Below are positions 36,758-49,731 of a DNA stretch of 64,000 nt, one piece after another. How positions within the stretch are numbered: position 1 is the first letter of the stretch; each line of letters starts with the position of its first letter. A program made the position numbers and the translations under genes. Below the pieces are notes generated by a model. It did not search any database. It had not been told where the DNA came from and saw only the letters and a list, made by a program, of their open reading frames with translations. The stretch is from positions 248,001-312,000 of the forward strand of contig NZ_SRKY01000001.1 in assembly GCF_004803475.1 (NCBI RefSeq), written 5' to 3'. The DNA is from Aliishimia ponticola. GTDB lineage: Bacteria; Pseudomonadota; Alphaproteobacteria; Rhodobacterales; Rhodobacteraceae.

Positions 36758-38050
36758 TCAGGCCAGGGTGCCTTGCGCCGTGATCCGGGTCTTGCCACCG
36801 AGATAGCCATGGATCGCTTCGGGCAGTTCGACAGAGCCGTCTTCCTGCTGGCCGTTCTCCAGCACTGCGATCAGGCAGCGCCCCACAGCCAGGCCAGAGC
36901 CGTTCAGCGTATGCACGAAATCCGGCTTGCCGCCCGCTTCGGGCTTGAACCGGGCATTCATCCGCCGCGCCTGGAAGTCGCCGCAGACCGATACGGACGA
37001 AATCTCACGATAGGTGTCTTGCCCCGGCAGCCACACTTCAAGGTCATGGGTCTTGCGCGCGCCAAAGCCCATATCGCCGGTACACAGAACCACCACGCGG
37101 TAGGGCAGGCCCAGCTTTTGCAGAACCGCCTCGGCGCAGCCGGTCATCCGCTCATGCTCGTCCAGCGATTTGTCCGGATGCGTGATGGAGACCATCTCGA
37201 CCTTTTCGAACTGGTGCTGGCGCAGCATCCCCGACGTGTCGCGCCCGGCGCTGCCCGCCTCGGAGCGGAAGCAATTGGTATGGGCGGTCATGCGGATCGG
37301 CAGATCGGCCTCGTCCAGTACATCGCCCGATACGGTATTGGTCAGCGTCACTTCCGATGTCGGGATCAGCCACCAGCCATTCGTGGTCTGATAGGAATCC
37401 TCCGCGAATTTCGGCAATTGGTTCGTGCCATACATCGCTTCGTCGCGGACCAGAACCGGCGTGATCGTTTCCGTCAGCCCATGTTCGTTGACATGCAGAT
37501 CAAGCATGAATTGCGCCAGCGCCCGGTGCACCCGTGCCACCGCGCCGCGCATCAGCACAAAGCGGCTGCCAGACAGTTTCGCGGCGGTCTCGAAATCCAT
37601 GCCATCTTGCACGGCGGCGAGTTCGAAATGCTCCACCGGTTTGAAATCGAAGCTGCGCGGCGTGCCCCAGCGGCGGATTTCGACATTGTCATCCTCATCC
37701 GCGCCCTCGGGCACTTCGGGCAGCGCAAGGTTCGGAATGCCCATCAGCGCCATGCGCAGCTCTTCATCAAGCGCCTTGGCCTCGGCCTGCATCTGCGCCA
37801 CTTCGGCTTTCTTCTCGGAGACAAGCGCGCGCAGGCGTTCGAATTCCGCCTCGTCGCCGCTGGCCTTCGCCGCGCCCACCGATTTGGAAGCCTTGTTCTG
37901 TTCCGCCTGCGCGGTTTCCGCCGCAAGGATCTTGGCGCGGCGCGCCTCGTCCATCGCCAGCAGGGAGGACGACACGGCCTCATGCCCCTGCCGCGTCAGC
38001 GCGGCATCGAACGCTTCCGGGTTCTCGCGGATCGCCTTGATGTCATGCAT
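36758..38050 (-). CDS. serS: Seryl-tRNA synthetase
   Basis: 430 residues. The start is the ATG at 38050 ([15 protein letters not shown]), eight bases after AGAAGG; a GTG nine bases upstream is possible but would place the Shine-Dalgarno out of range. N-terminal coiled-coil arm at about 28-105; class II motifs 2 and 3 at [21 protein letters not shown] and [18 protein letters not shown]. Charges tRNA-Ser in the cytosol. Normal length. Confidence 0.97.
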   Translation of the reverse strand: MHDIKAIRENPEAFDAALTRQGHEAVSSSLLAMDEARRAKILAAETAQAEQNKASKSVGAAKASGDEAEFERLRALVSEKKAEVAQMQAEAKALDEELRMALMGIPNLALPEVPEGADEDDNVEIRRWGTPRSFDFKPVEHFELAAVQDGMDFETAAKLSGSRFVLMRGAVARVHRALAQFMLDLHVNEHGLTETITPVLVRDEAMYGTNQLPKFAEDSYQTTNGWWLIPTSEVTLTNTVSGDVLDEADLPIRMTAHTNCFRSEAGSAGRDTSGMLRQHQFEKVEMVSITHPDKSLDEHERMTGCAEAVLQKLGLPYRVVVLCTGDMGFGARKTHDLEVWLPGQDTYREISSVSVCGDFQARRMNARFKPEAGGKPDFVHTLNGSGLAVGRCLIAVLENGQQEDGSVELPEAIHGYLGGKTRITAQGTLA

Positions 38051-38101
38051 GTCTGTCACCTTCTGGTCGGTTGAATCGGTGGCGCCTCTATAGTGCGCCG
38101 C

Positions 38102-38887
38102 CTACTGCTCCGCCAGCATCTCGTGTACCCAATGCGGCATCCGCACGGCAATGGCCCGAATCCCGTCGGCGCGGCGCTCTTGCGAACTTACGACGGCAGT
38201 GACGACCCAATCGCCCGCATCATTGTGTTCCAGCACCGGCCCGCCCGAATTGCCGGACACAACGGGGCAGTTCAAACGCAGCAGGCGCGCGTTGCGCGAC
38301 AGGACCGGGCAATCCTCGCGACCGCTCAGCATATGCGGCACAAAACGGTGATAGCCCGCGATGGTCACTTGCTCGGCCCGGTCAAGGCTAATGGGCAGGG
38401 GGGCGACCTCGGTGATCGGCTCTTCCAGAAAAAGCAGGCCGATATCGAACTGGATATTGATGTGGCTGCCAGTCTGGTAGCCGGGGTGGCGCACCACCCG
38501 TTTGATCTTGCGCGCGGCGATGAACTCGCCCCGGTCCCAGCCGGCCACGAAGACGCGGCTATTGGTCATCACGTCGGGATTTCCGGTGCAATGGGCTGCT
38601 GTCAGCACGACGGCGGGCGCGACCAGCGTGCCGGTGCAGTTGCCCTTGATCTTGAAGCCCGCGATATTCACCCGCCCCACGGCGCCAAGCTGCGCGGTCA
38701 TCTCTTCGGGGAAGGCCGGCATGGAGGCCGACTGCTGCGCTGCCAGGCTCTGGGCCGGATCGGTCCGCGCGGCGGGCGCACTTTGCTGGGCTGCGGCGGG
38801 CAGGGCGGCACAAACCGAGACAACGCAGGACAGGGCCGCCAGCAGCAAGGCGGCGGGGCGGCGGATCTGGGTCAAACGGGCGGACAT
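38102..38887 (-). CDS. Secreted trypsin-like serine protease (chymotrypsin fold)
   Basis: 261 residues from Met at 38887. A Sec signal covers about 1-33. The catalytic triad is complete: H99 in VLTAAHC, D148 in FDIGLLFL and S214 in SGNSGGPV. Cys84/C100 and C193/C207 could pair. Two further ATGs (38893, 38896) sit just upstream with equal context, so the true start may be two or three codons longer. Function unknown; secreted or periplasmic. Confidence 0.85.
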   Translation of the reverse strand: MSARLTQIRRPAALLLAALSCVVSVCAALPAAAQQSAPAARTDPAQSLAAQQSASMPAFPEEMTAQLGAVGRVNIAGFKIKGNCTGTLVAPAVVLTAAHCTGNPDVMTNSRVFVAGWDRGEFIAARKIKRVVRHPGYQTGSHINIQFDIGLLFLEEPITEVAPLPISLDRAEQVTIAGYHRFVPHMLSGREDCPVLSRNARLLRLNCPVVSGNSGGPVLEHNDAGDWVVTAVVSSQERRADGIRAIAVRMPHWVHEMLAEQ

Positions 38888-39182
38888 CGTCATCATCCGG
38901 CAAATGTGACGCCGATACGCGCCCCTGCCAAGGGGCACCGTGCCAAACCCGCCGCGTGGGATGGCACTTTTACGTGATGCCTGCCGCCCGATCCAGGCAA
39001 GGCGCCGCCCGCTGACACCGGCGCGGCTTGCGCGCTTTGGGCCGCACACACAGCATAGCAGGGATCGGCGCGGCGATTTTCGGGCCAATCGTCTTGCGCT
39101 CGGCGCAGGTGACGCATAGGTTCCTGCCGACTTGAGCGGGGCCAGTGCGCTCCCTTCCCCTAACACAGATGAAGAGCGCCAC

Positions 39183-39461
39183 ATGGAAGCCCTTGGACAA
39201 TTCGTACCCCTGATTCTGATCTTCGCGATCATGTATTTCCTGCTGATCCGTCCGCAGCAAAAGAAGATGAAAGAGCATCAGGCGATGGTCAGTTCGCTGC
39301 GTCGCGGTGATCAGGTGGTCACCCAAGGCGGGCTGATCGGCAAGGTCTCCAAGGTCAAGGATGACAACGAAGTCGAAGTCGAACTGGCCGAAGGCGTCAA
39401 GGTGCGCGTGGTTCAATCGACCATCGCGCAGGTTCTGAACAAGACCGAACCGGCGAAGTAA
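39183..39461 (+). CDS. yajC: Preprotein translocase subunit YajC
   Basis: 92 residues from the ATG at 39183. One membrane helix (about 8-24, FVPLILIFAIMYFLLIRPQQKK), then a cytoplasmic domain. The RPQQKKMKEHQ block is the family signature. It works with SecDF; the secD-secF gene starts 33 bases later. The 286-base gap before it (38897-39182) contains no gene that I can recognise. Confidence 0.93.
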   Translation: MEALGQFVPLILIFAIMYFLLIRPQQKKMKEHQAMVSSLRRGDQVVTQGGLIGKVSKVKDDNEVEVELAEGVKVRVVQSTIAQVLNKTEPAK

Positions 39462-39494
39462 CTTCTTCCGATAACCCATTGAGGGCGCTGCGCA

Positions 39495-42131
39495 ATGCTG
39501 CAAATTGAGACGTGGAAACGCGTGCTGATCTGGCTTACTGTTGTGGTGGGTCTGCTACTGGCGCTGCCCAACGGGTTCTACAGCCGGGTCGAAAGCCATA
39601 ACGACGCGGTTCAGGCAATCGAGAGAAGCGGCGGCGTGGCCACGCCCGAGCAAGAGGCCGATGTCGCCCGCTGGCCCGGTATCCTGCCTTCGGGCTTGGT
39701 CAATCTGGGGCTCGATTTGCGCGGCGGCGCGCATCTTCTGGCCGAGGTCAAAGTCGATGACGTCTATGCCGCGCGGATGCAGGCCCTCTGGCCCGAAGTA
39801 CGTGACGCGCTGCGTCCGCTGCGGGCCGAAATCGGCACCATCCGTCTGCAACAAGGCCCCGATGACGAACTTCGCGTTCGGATTTCGGAGCCCGCAGGCA
39901 TGGCACAAGCCATTGAAATCGTGCGCGGTCTTGCGCGCCCGATCCAGACTTTCTCGGGTCTGGGCGGCACCGATATCGAAGCGATTCCCGATGGCGACAC
40001 CATCATTGTCCGCCTGAGCGAGGACGAAAAGCGGGCCACCGACGAACGGACCATGGCGCAATCGCTGGAAATCGTTCGCCGCCGGATCGACGAGGCCGGC
40101 ACGCGCGAGCCGACAATCCAGCGCCAAGGCAATGACCGTATCCTGATTCAGGTGCCGGGCATCGGCTCTGCCGCGGAACTCAAGGAACTGATCGGCACCA
40201 CTGCGCAGCTGACCTTCAATCCGGTTGTTTCCACCACGGGCGACGAAAATGCCGCGCCGGGCGTGGGCAATGTCCTGCTGCCTTCCATCGATGAGCCGGG
40301 CCGTTACTACATCATCGAACGCGCGCCGGTCGTGACCGGGGAGTGCCTGGTCGATGCGCAGCCTGCCTTCGACCAGAATGGCGAACCTGCGGTGAACTTC
40401 CGGTTCAACACCACCTGCGCGCGGAAGTTCGGGGATTACACCGCCGAGAATATCGGCCAGCCCTTCGCCATCGTTCTGGATGACGAAGTCGTGTCCGCCC
40501 CGACGATCCAATCGCATATTCCGGGCGGGTCCGGGATCATCACCGGGCGGTTCTCGGTCGAGGAAAGCACCCAGCTTGCGGTTCTGCTGCGCGCCGGTGC
40601 GCTGCCCGCCGAACTGACCTTCCTCGAAGAACGCACCATCGGCCCGGAACTGGGCCAAGACAGCATCGACGCTGGCAAGACGGCGACGGCGGTGGCCTTC
40701 ATCGCCGTGCTGGGCTTCATGGTGCTCGCCTATGGGCGTTTCGGGATGTACGCCAATATCGCGCTGATCATCAATGTGGGGCTGATCTTTGGCCTTCTCA
40801 GCCTGATCGGGGCGACGCTGACCTTGCCGGGGATCGCGGGGATCGTGCTGACCGTCGGGATGGCGGTGGACGCCAATGTGCTGATCTTCGAACGTATCAA
40901 GGAAGAGCTGCGAACAGCCCGGGGACCGGCCCGCGCCATCGAGCTTGGTTATGAAAAGGCGCTGTCGGCGATTATCGACGCCAATATCACCACGTTCATC
41001 ACCGCTGTGATCCTGTTCATGATGGGCTCTGGCCCGGTGCGCGGCTTTGCCATCACGCTGGGTCTGGGGATCATCACATCGGTCTTCACCGCGATCTTCG
41101 TGACACGCCTGCTGGTCGTGATGTGGTTCGAACGCAAACGCCCGAAGACCATCAAGGTGACGTGGCTGCTGCGCGTGGTGAAGGACGACACCTCCTTCGA
41201 CTTCTTCAAACGCGCGCGCCTGTGGCTTGGGATTTCCGCCGTCATGGTCGTCGTCGGCTTTGCCAGCTTTGCGCTGCAAGGGCTGAATTTCGGCATTGAT
41301 TTCCGCGGTGGCACGACGATCCGGACGGAAAGTTCGCAGCCGGTGGATATCGGTGTCTATCGCGGCGCGATCGATGCGCTGGAACTGGGCGATATCTCTA
41401 TCACCGAGGTGTTCGATCCGACCTTCGGGCCAGACCAGAACGTGTCCATGATCCGCATTCAGGCGCAGGACGGGGCCGAGGCGGTCACGCCGGAAACCAT
41501 CGAGGCGGTCGAGGCGGCCTTGCAGACGGCTGTGACCGATATCCGCTTTACCGCCGTGGAATCGGTGGGGCCGAAAGTGTCCGGCGAGTTGATCCAGACG
41601 GCGGCCATTGCGGTGATGCTCGCGATTGGGGCGGTGCTGGTCTATATCTGGCTACGCTTCGAATGGCAGTTCGCACTGGGGGCCGTGGCGGCGCTGGTGC
41701 ATGACGTGGTGCTGACCATCGGCGTGTTCTCTGAATTGCAGATCAAGTTCGATCTGGCGATCATCGCGGCGCTTTTGACCATCGTCGGCTATTCGCTGAA
41801 CGATACGGTGGTGGTCTTTGACCGCGTGCGGGAGAACCTGCGCAAGCACAAGAAGAAGCCGCTGGCCGAGGTCATGAACATCTCCATCAACGAGACGTTG
41901 AGCCGGACGTTCATCACCTCGCTGACCACATTGCTGGCGCTAATCGCGCTGTATGTGCTGGGCGGTGACGTGATCCGGGGCTTCGTCTTTGCGATGATCT
42001 GGGGCGTGATCGTCGGCACCTATTCGTCGATCTTCGTGGCCTCGACCGTGCTGCTGTGGCTGGGTGTCAAACGCGACTGGTCCAAGCCCGACGCGAATGC
42101 CGGAACACAGTTCGCGAATGTAGATGCCTGA
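39495..42131 (+). CDS. secDF: SecD-SecF fusion, protein translocase subunit
   Basis: 878 residues, a single reading frame. The SecD half (1-550) has helix 1, the periplasmic P1 region (about 30-375), then TM2-6 with GIVLTVGMAVDANVLIFERIKEE. The SecF half (about 565-865) has its own helix, LNFGIDFRGGTTIRTES, and SLNDTVVVFDRVREN. The two are joined near residues 550-570 with no stop or internal start I can see. Uses proton motive force to help protein export. Many relatives keep secD and secF as separate genes. Confidence 0.94.
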   Translation: MLQIETWKRVLIWLTVVVGLLLALPNGFYSRVESHNDAVQAIERSGGVATPEQEADVARWPGILPSGLVNLGLDLRGGAHLLAEVKVDDVYAARMQALWPEVRDALRPLRAEIGTIRLQQGPDDELRVRISEPAGMAQAIEIVRGLARPIQTFSGLGGTDIEAIPDGDTIIVRLSEDEKRATDERTMAQSLEIVRRRIDEAGTREPTIQRQGNDRILIQVPGIGSAAELKELIGTTAQLTFNPVVSTTGDENAAPGVGNVLLPSIDEPGRYYIIERAPVVTGECLVDAQPAFDQNGEPAVNFRFNTTCARKFGDYTAENIGQPFAIVLDDEVVSAPTIQSHIPGGSGIITGRFSVEESTQLAVLLRAGALPAELTFLEERTIGPELGQDSIDAGKTATAVAFIAVLGFMVLAYGRFGMYANIALIINVGLIFGLLSLIGATLTLPGIAGIVLTVGMAVDANVLIFERIKEELRTARGPARAIELGYEKALSAIIDANITTFITAVILFMMGSGPVRGFAITLGLGIITSVFTAIFVTRLLVVMWFERKRPKTIKVTWLLRVVKDDTSFDFFKRARLWLGISAVMVVVGFASFALQGLNFGIDFRGGTTIRTESSQPVDIGVYRGAIDALELGDISITEVFDPTFGPDQNVSMIRIQAQDGAEAVTPETIEAVEAALQTAVTDIRFTAVESVGPKVSGELIQTAAIAVMLAIGAVLVYIWLRFEWQFALGAVAALVHDVVLTIGVFSELQIKFDLAIIAALLTIVGYSLNDTVVVFDRVRENLRKHKKKPLAEVMNISINETLSRTFITSLTTLLALIALYVLGGDVIRGFVFAMIWGVIVGTYSSIFVASTVLLWLGVKRDWSKPDANAGTQFANVDA

Positions 42132-42879
42132 TATTCTGGCCCAAGCCCTGGCGGTGCCGGGGCTTGGCTGGCTTGTCTTTGGCGCGGCTGTCGGCGGCAT
42201 GGTCCGCGGCTTTTCCGGCTTTGGCACGGCGATGGTGTTCCTGCCCATCGCCGCGCAATTCATCCCCCCCGCATGGGCCATCCTGTGCCTGATCGCCATG
42301 GATATCATCGGCCCGCTTCCGGTGCTGCGCCGAACAGCGCGGCAGGCGAACCTGCGGGATCTGGCGCTGCTGACGGTCTTTGCAGCGCTGAGCGTGCCCT
42401 TGGGCGTCTGGCTGCTGACCGTCATCGCACCCGAGACATATCGCCTCGCACTGTGTGGGCTGACCATCGGCCTGGTGGTGTGCCTTGTCGGCGGGCTGCG
42501 CTATTCCGGCAAGCCAACTGGCGCGATGGTGGGCCTGACCGGCGCGGCGTCGGGCGTATCGGGCGGGCTGGCGGGTCTGCCGGGGCCGCCGGTCGTGCTG
42601 CTTTACATGGCGTCCAGCCTGCCGGTGGCGCAGGTGCGGGCCAATGCCATGCTGTTCCTGTTCATCGTCGATTTCCTGATGCTGGCCGCCCTTTGGGCTG
42701 CGGGCGCCTTTGCCCTGACGCCGATGCTGCTGGGCGCGATGCTGGCCATCCCCAACACGCTGGGCATCCTGCTGGGCCAAGCGATCTTTGACCCGGGCCG
42801 GGCGGGCGTGTATCGAGGGGTGGCTTACGGCGTGATCATGGCGTCCGCCGTGATGGGCTTACCGTTCTGGGACCAATAA
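42124..42879 (+). CDS. TauE/SafE-family membrane transporter (second copy)
   Basis: 251 residues; about eight hydrophobic segments and paired glycine-rich motifs (GAAVGGMVRGFSGFGTAM near residue 18; VGLTGAASGVSGGLAGLPGPPVVLLYM near 140), as in the TauE/SafE fold. It begins eight bases inside secDF and ends one base before the Mth938-like gene, so it is part of the same operon. Substrate unknown; not especially similar to the copy at 6335. Confidence 0.87.
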   Translation: MPDILAQALAVPGLGWLVFGAAVGGMVRGFSGFGTAMVFLPIAAQFIPPAWAILCLIAMDIIGPLPVLRRTARQANLRDLALLTVFAALSVPLGVWLLTVIAPETYRLALCGLTIGLVVCLVGGLRYSGKPTGAMVGLTGAASGVSGGLAGLPGPPVVLLYMASSLPVAQVRANAMLFLFIVDFLMLAALWAAGAFALTPMLLGAMLAIPNTLGILLGQAIFDPGRAGVYRGVAYGVIMASAVMGLPFWDQ

Positions 42880-42880
42880 A

Positions 42881-43237
42881 ATGCGTTTGAACGAAATCGA
42901 CTTCAACGACAGCGCCCCGATCGAGGGCTACGGACCGGGCTATTTTCGGATCGGTGGGCAGGTCTATGAAGGCGGGGTGCTGACCGGGCCGCAGGGCACT
43001 GGCCCGTGGGGCGGATATGAGGACAGCGCGCCGCTTTTGGCGCTCGCGCGGCATGTGGATGTGCTGTTCGTGGGCACTGGAAAAGACATCGCCCATATCC
43101 CTGCGGCATTGCGTGATGCGCTGGATCGCGCAGGCATCGGGGCCGAACCGATGTCGTCACCCGCCGCCGCGCGGACCTATAACGTCCTGCTGAGCGAGGG
43201 CCGCCGCGTCGCCCTGGCCATGCTACCGGTGGAATGA
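42881..43237 (+). CDS. Mth938-like (DUF498) protein
   Basis: 118 residues. [23 protein letters not shown] and the [22 protein letters not shown] block define the Mth938-like fold, related to the NDUFAF3 assembly factor of complex I. In bacteria it often sits next to secDF and yajC, as here; its role there is not known. Starts one base after the stop of the transporter gene. Confidence 0.85.
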   Translation: MRLNEIDFNDSAPIEGYGPGYFRIGGQVYEGGVLTGPQGTGPWGGYEDSAPLLALARHVDVLFVGTGKDIAHIPAALRDALDRAGIGAEPMSSPAAARTYNVLLSEGRRVALAMLPVE

Positions 43238-43298
43238 TCATGCCGCCGGAACCTTTCCGCCATGTGATCCCTGCGACCTGCGGGTGGTGCGCGCCGGA

Positions 43299-43922
43299 AT
43301 GACGATGCTTGAAATTCGCGATCTGGCTGTGGCGCGCGGCGCTGCTTGCGTGCTTGAAGGGCTCGCCTTTACCTTGGCGCCGGGGCAGGCATTGATCCTG
43401 CGCGGCCCGAACGGATCGGGCAAGACGACGCTGCTGCGCACGCTGGCGGGACTGCAACCGCCCCAAGCCGGAGAGATCCTTGGCGGCGGTGAAGAGATCG
43501 CCTATGCCGGGCATTCGGACGGGCTGAAATCCATGCTGACGGTGGCGGAGAACCTGACTTTCTGGGCCGAAATCTATGGCACGCGCGGGATTGATCCGGC
43601 GCTGGCCGCCTTCGAATTGACGCCGCTGCGGGACCGGCTGGCCGGGACATTGTCCGCCGGCCAGAAGCGGCGGCTGGGACTGGCGCGGATGCTGGTCACG
43701 GGGCGGCCCATCTGGGCGATGGATGAGCCGACGGTATCGCTTGATGCGGCGTCTGTCGAACTCTTCGCCGCGACGGTGCGCGCGCATCTGGGGCAGGGCG
43801 GGCTTGCCGTCATTGCCACCCATATCGACCTTGGCCTGCCCGAAGCGCATGTCTTCGATGTCAGCCGCTTTGCCGCGCGCGCCCAAAGCGCCGCTGCCAC
43901 CTCTGACGAGGCCTTCCTGTGA
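43299..43922 (+). CDS. ccmA: Haem exporter ATPase CcmA
   Basis: 207 residues from ATG 43299; ATG 43305 (MLEIRDL) is an equal alternative. Walker A is GPNGSGKTT (near residue 38), the signature is [14 protein letters not shown], and Walker B ends in [11 protein letters not shown]. CcmA drives release of the CcmCE haem complex during cytochrome c maturation. It overlaps ccmB by four bases (GTGA). Confidence 0.93.
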   Translation: MTMLEIRDLAVARGAACVLEGLAFTLAPGQALILRGPNGSGKTTLLRTLAGLQPPQAGEILGGGEEIAYAGHSDGLKSMLTVAENLTFWAEIYGTRGIDPALAAFELTPLRDRLAGTLSAGQKRRLGLARMLVTGRPIWAMDEPTVSLDAASVELFAATVRAHLGQGGLAVIATHIDLGLPEAHVFDVSRFAARAQSAAATSDEAFL

Positions 43923-44575
43923 GGGCGCTGTTACTGCGCGACCTGCGGCTTGCCTTCCGCGCGGGGGGCGGGTTCGGCCTGGGGCTGGCGTTTTTCCTGA
44001 TCGTGACCGTGCTGGTCCCGTTTTCCGTGGGGCCACAATCGGAACTGCTGACCCGCATCGCGCCGGGGGTGCTGTGGCTGGGCGCGCTGCTGGCCTGCCT
44101 GTTGTCGCTGGACCGTCTGCTTGCCCTCGATTGGGAGGACGGCACGCTGGATCTGCTGGCCACGGCGCCGGTGCCGCTGGAAGGGGCGCTGTCGGTCAAG
44201 GCGCTGGCCCATTGGTTGGTGACGGGTCTGCCGCTGGTCTTTGCCGCGCCGGTGCTGGGGGTTCTGTTGAACCTCGCCCCGGCGGGCTATCTGTGGCTGG
44301 TTATCAGCCTTGCCGTGGGCACGCCCGCGCTGTCGGTGATCGGCGCATTCGGCGCGGCGCTGACGGTCGGTATCAAGCGAGGCGGGCTGCTGCTGTCGCT
44401 GCTGGTGCTGCCGCTTTACGTCCCGACGCTGATCTTTGGCGCCGAGGTCGCGCGGCGCGGGGCACAGGGGCTGGAGGTCGGCACGCCGCTGCTGATGCTT
44501 GCGGGGATCACCTTTGGCGTTGCGGCGCTGATGCCCTTCGCCTCTGCGACCGTGTTGCGCATGAATTTGCGGTGA
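43919..44575 (+). CDS. ccmB: Haem exporter permease CcmB
   Basis: 218 residues with a GTG start overlapping the ccmA stop, so the two are translationally coupled. Six membrane helices, and [25 protein letters not shown]-type block near residue 40, are characteristic. Inner-membrane partner of CcmA and CcmC in haem delivery. Confidence 0.93.
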   Translation: MRALLLRDLRLAFRAGGGFGLGLAFFLIVTVLVPFSVGPQSELLTRIAPGVLWLGALLACLLSLDRLLALDWEDGTLDLLATAPVPLEGALSVKALAHWLVTGLPLVFAAPVLGVLLNLAPAGYLWLVISLAVGTPALSVIGAFGAALTVGIKRGGLLLSLLVLPLYVPTLIFGAEVARRGAQGLEVGTPLLMLAGITFGVAALMPFASATVLRMNLR

Positions 44576-44617
44576 GCACCGATTGTCGGCGGCACAAGGG
44601 AGAGATAGATACATCGC

Positions 44618-45352
44618 ATGGCTTCTATTTGGGAATACGCAAACCCGGTCAAATTCCTGCGCACCTCGGAAAAGGTGCTGCCGGTGCTATGGGTTTTGGC
44701 GGGCGCTTGTCTGGTCATCGGCCTGATCTGGGGCTTCTTCTTTACGCCGGACGATTACCGGCAAGGCTCCACTGTCAAGATCATCTATCTGCACGTGCCG
44801 GCTGCGCTGATGGCGATCAACGCTTGGCTGATGATGCTGGTGGCGTCGCTGATCTGGCTCGTCCGTCGCCACCATGTCAGTGCGCTCGCCGCCAAGGCCG
44901 CGGCCCCGGTGGGCGTGACGATGACGCTGATTGCGCTGGTGACGGGTGCGATCTGGGGCCAGCCGATGTGGGGCACGTGGTGGGCATGGGATCCGCGCCT
45001 GACCTCTTTCCTGATCCTGTTCCTGTTCTACCTTGGCTACATGGCGCTTTGGGCCGCGATCGAAGACCCGGATAGCGCGGCGGACCTGACATCTGTCCTG
45101 TGCCTTGTCGGGTCGGTCTTTGCGGTGCTGTCGCGCTATGCGGTGCTGTTCTGGAACCAGGGTCTGCATCAGGGCGCGTCGCTTAGCCTCGACAAGGAGG
45201 AAAACGTGGCCGATGTCTTTTACCTGCCGCTGCTGGTCTGCATCGCGGGCTTTGTGCTGCTGTTCCTTGCGCTTGTCTTGTACCGGACGGGCACCGAAAT
45301 CCGCCTGCGCCGGACGCAGGCCCTGATCCGGCGGGAGGCCGCACGCGCATGA
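44618..45352 (+). CDS. ccmC: Haem lyase/chaperone CcmC
   Basis: 244 residues, six helices. The tryptophan-rich haem site is visible, WGTWWAWDPRLTS (near residue 123), with conserved histidines YLHVPAA and NQGLHQGAS on the periplasmic loops. CcmC passes haem to CcmE. It overlaps ccmD as ATGA. Confidence 0.95.
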   Translation: MASIWEYANPVKFLRTSEKVLPVLWVLAGACLVIGLIWGFFFTPDDYRQGSTVKIIYLHVPAALMAINAWLMMLVASLIWLVRRHHVSALAAKAAAPVGVTMTLIALVTGAIWGQPMWGTWWAWDPRLTSFLILFLFYLGYMALWAAIEDPDSAADLTSVLCLVGSVFAVLSRYAVLFWNQGLHQGASLSLDKEENVADVFYLPLLVCIAGFVLLFLALVLYRTGTEIRLRRTQALIRREAARA

Positions 45353-45513
45353 TTCCCGATCTTGGGAAATACGCGGTCACGGTCCTGTCGGCCTATGGCG
45401 CGTCGATTGTCTTGCTCATCGGGCTGGTGCTGATCAGCCTGCGGGCCGGGCGCAAGGCGCGCCGGGCCCTTGAGGCCGTTGAGACGCGGCGGGAGATCAA
45501 AGATGAAGCTTAA
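45349..45513 (+). CDS. ccmD: Haem exporter protein CcmD
   Basis: 54 residues. One helix (about 14-31, LSAYGASIVLLIGLVLIS) and a basic cytoplasmic tail RAGRKARRALEA, as expected for CcmD. It starts inside ccmC (ATGA) and its end overlaps ccmG by 11 bases. CcmD helps release holo-CcmE from the CcmABCD complex. Confidence 0.9.
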   Translation: MIPDLGKYAVTVLSAYGASIVLLIGLVLISLRAGRKARRALEAVETRREIKDEA

Positions 45514-46036
45514 CCCGCTGATGATCGCGCCGCCGCTGGTGTTCCTGGCCTTTGCGGTCTTTGCGGCCATCGGTATGTTCCGCGACGATCCCAACGCGCT
45601 GCCATCCGCGCGCGAAGGGCAGAAAGTACCCCCGATGACCTTGTCGGAACTGCCCGGCAAACCCGGTTTCACTGTCGCCCAAATGGCGGATGGTCAGGTC
45701 AAGCTGGTGAATTTCTGGGCCAGTTGGTGCGCGCCTTGCCGGGCCGAACATCCGGTCTTGGAACAACTGGCGGGCGAGGGCGTGCCGATCTATGGCGTCA
45801 ACTTCAAGGATGACCCTGCCAAGGCGTTGGCCTTTCTCGAAGAGCTCGGCGATCCCTATACCGGCATCGGCGCCGATGACGAAGGACGCACAGGGCTGGA
45901 ATGGGGTCTATACGGCGTGCCGGAAACCTATGTGATCGACGGTGAGGGCGTGATCGTTCTGCGCTTTGCCGGTCCCGTGACGCCCCGCGTTCTGAACGAC
46001 ACCATCCGTCCTGCCATGGCCCGCGCCGCCGAGTGA
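45503..46036 (+). CDS. ccmG: Periplasmic thiol:disulfide oxidoreductase CcmG (DsbE)
   Basis: 177 residues from ATG 45503. N-terminal anchor helix (about 9-26), then a thioredoxin fold with WASWCAPC active site and the GVPETYVIDGEG block. Keeps the haem-binding cysteines of apocytochrome c reduced. Last gene of ccmABCDG here; CcmE, CcmF and CcmH are not in the window. Confidence 0.94.
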   Translation: MKLNPLMIAPPLVFLAFAVFAAIGMFRDDPNALPSAREGQKVPPMTLSELPGKPGFTVAQMADGQVKLVNFWASWCAPCRAEHPVLEQLAGEGVPIYGVNFKDDPAKALAFLEELGDPYTGIGADDEGRTGLEWGLYGVPETYVIDGEGVIVLRFAGPVTPRVLNDTIRPAMARAAE

Positions 46037-46042
46037 TCGGGG

Positions 46043-46756
46043 TTAGAACCGATAGCCGCCCGACACTTTCAGCACCTCACCCGTGATCGCGCCCGCCGCG
46101 TCCGAGGCAAGGAAACGCACCGCTGCGGCGATATCTTGCGGCGTGGCCAGTCGGCCAAGCGCGGTCAGGTCCAGAAAGGCCTGGGTCAGTTCCGCGTCGC
46201 GCGGCGCTTCGGGCGTGTTCACGGCCCCCGGTGCGACGGAATTGACCCGGATGCCGCGCGGGCCCAGCTCTTTCGCCATGCCGCGCATCCACAGGTCTTG
46301 CGCAGCCTTTGACGCGCCATAGATGGCGGCACCCATTGGCGGCAGCACCGCGTTGATGGAAGAGATATTGACGATCGCCGCACCCGGTTTCAGATGCGCC
46401 AGCGCGGCTTCCAGCAGCGCGGCCGGGGCGGTAACATGCAGGTCCATCAAATGGCGATGCACGTCGCGCTCGACACGCTCAAGCGGGGTTGTCTGAATTG
46501 CGCCGGCATTGTTCACGATCACATCCAGCCGGCCGAACCTTTGCATCACCGTGTCGATCACCTCGCGTGCCGCACCCGGATCGGCCAGATCCGCCTGCAC
46601 GGCGCAGGCATCGGGGCAATCGGCGAGGGTCTCGTCCGGCGGGTGCGCATGCCACGTAAAGGCCAGATCGTGATCCGTGGCCAAATCGGCGGCGATGGCC
46701 CGGCCAATACCGCGCGCCGCCCCGGTCACAAGTGCGGTTTTTCGGCCCTGCTGCAT
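46043..46756 (-). CDS. Short-chain dehydrogenase/reductase
   Basis: 237 residues from the ATG at 46756, which has GGAGG eight bases upstream. NAD(P)-binding TGAARGIGRA near residue 11, the NNAG segment, catalytic Ser in ISSINA, Tyr-Lys in YGASKAA, and PGAVNTPE all fit the FabG-like SDR family. Substrate not deducible. Ends six bases from convergent ccmG. Confidence 0.9.
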   Translation of the reverse strand: MQQGRKTALVTGAARGIGRAIAADLATDHDLAFTWHAHPPDETLADCPDACAVQADLADPGAAREVIDTVMQRFGRLDVIVNNAGAIQTTPLERVERDVHRHLMDLHVTAPAALLEAALAHLKPGAAIVNISSINAVLPPMGAAIYGASKAAQDLWMRGMAKELGPRGIRVNSVAPGAVNTPEAPRDAELTQAFLDLTALGRLATPQDIAAAVRFLASDAAGAITGEVLKVSGGYRF

Positions 46757-46810
46757 TCTCGTCGCCTCCGCGCCGCCACCATGGCGGTGGACCCAGCATG
46801 CCGCCAAAAG

Positions 46811-46841
46811 AAAAGCCCTGCCACCAGAAAGGGGGCAGGGC
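46811..46841 (-). terminator. Rho-independent terminator downstream of acnA
   Basis: Read on the minus strand: GCCCTGCC, an 11-base loop, GGCAGGGC, then TTTT. Stem 46815-46822 with 46834-46841. A second hairpin (GGTGCGC/GCGCACC, 46861-46878) lies just nearer the acnA stop. Confidence 0.8.
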
Positions 46842-46888
46842 CGATCCGAGCTCCGCGTAGGGTGCGCTTCAGCGCACCTTTGCCGGGA

Positions 46889-49636
<2,748 letters not shown>

Positions 49637-49731
49637 GAGGCGGCTCCCTTCATATGGTAGCTAGCGGTCTGTGCGCTCTATGGACCCGGTCTGCGCGGGG
49701 ATCAACACTTATCCGCAGGGGTGCGACATTT

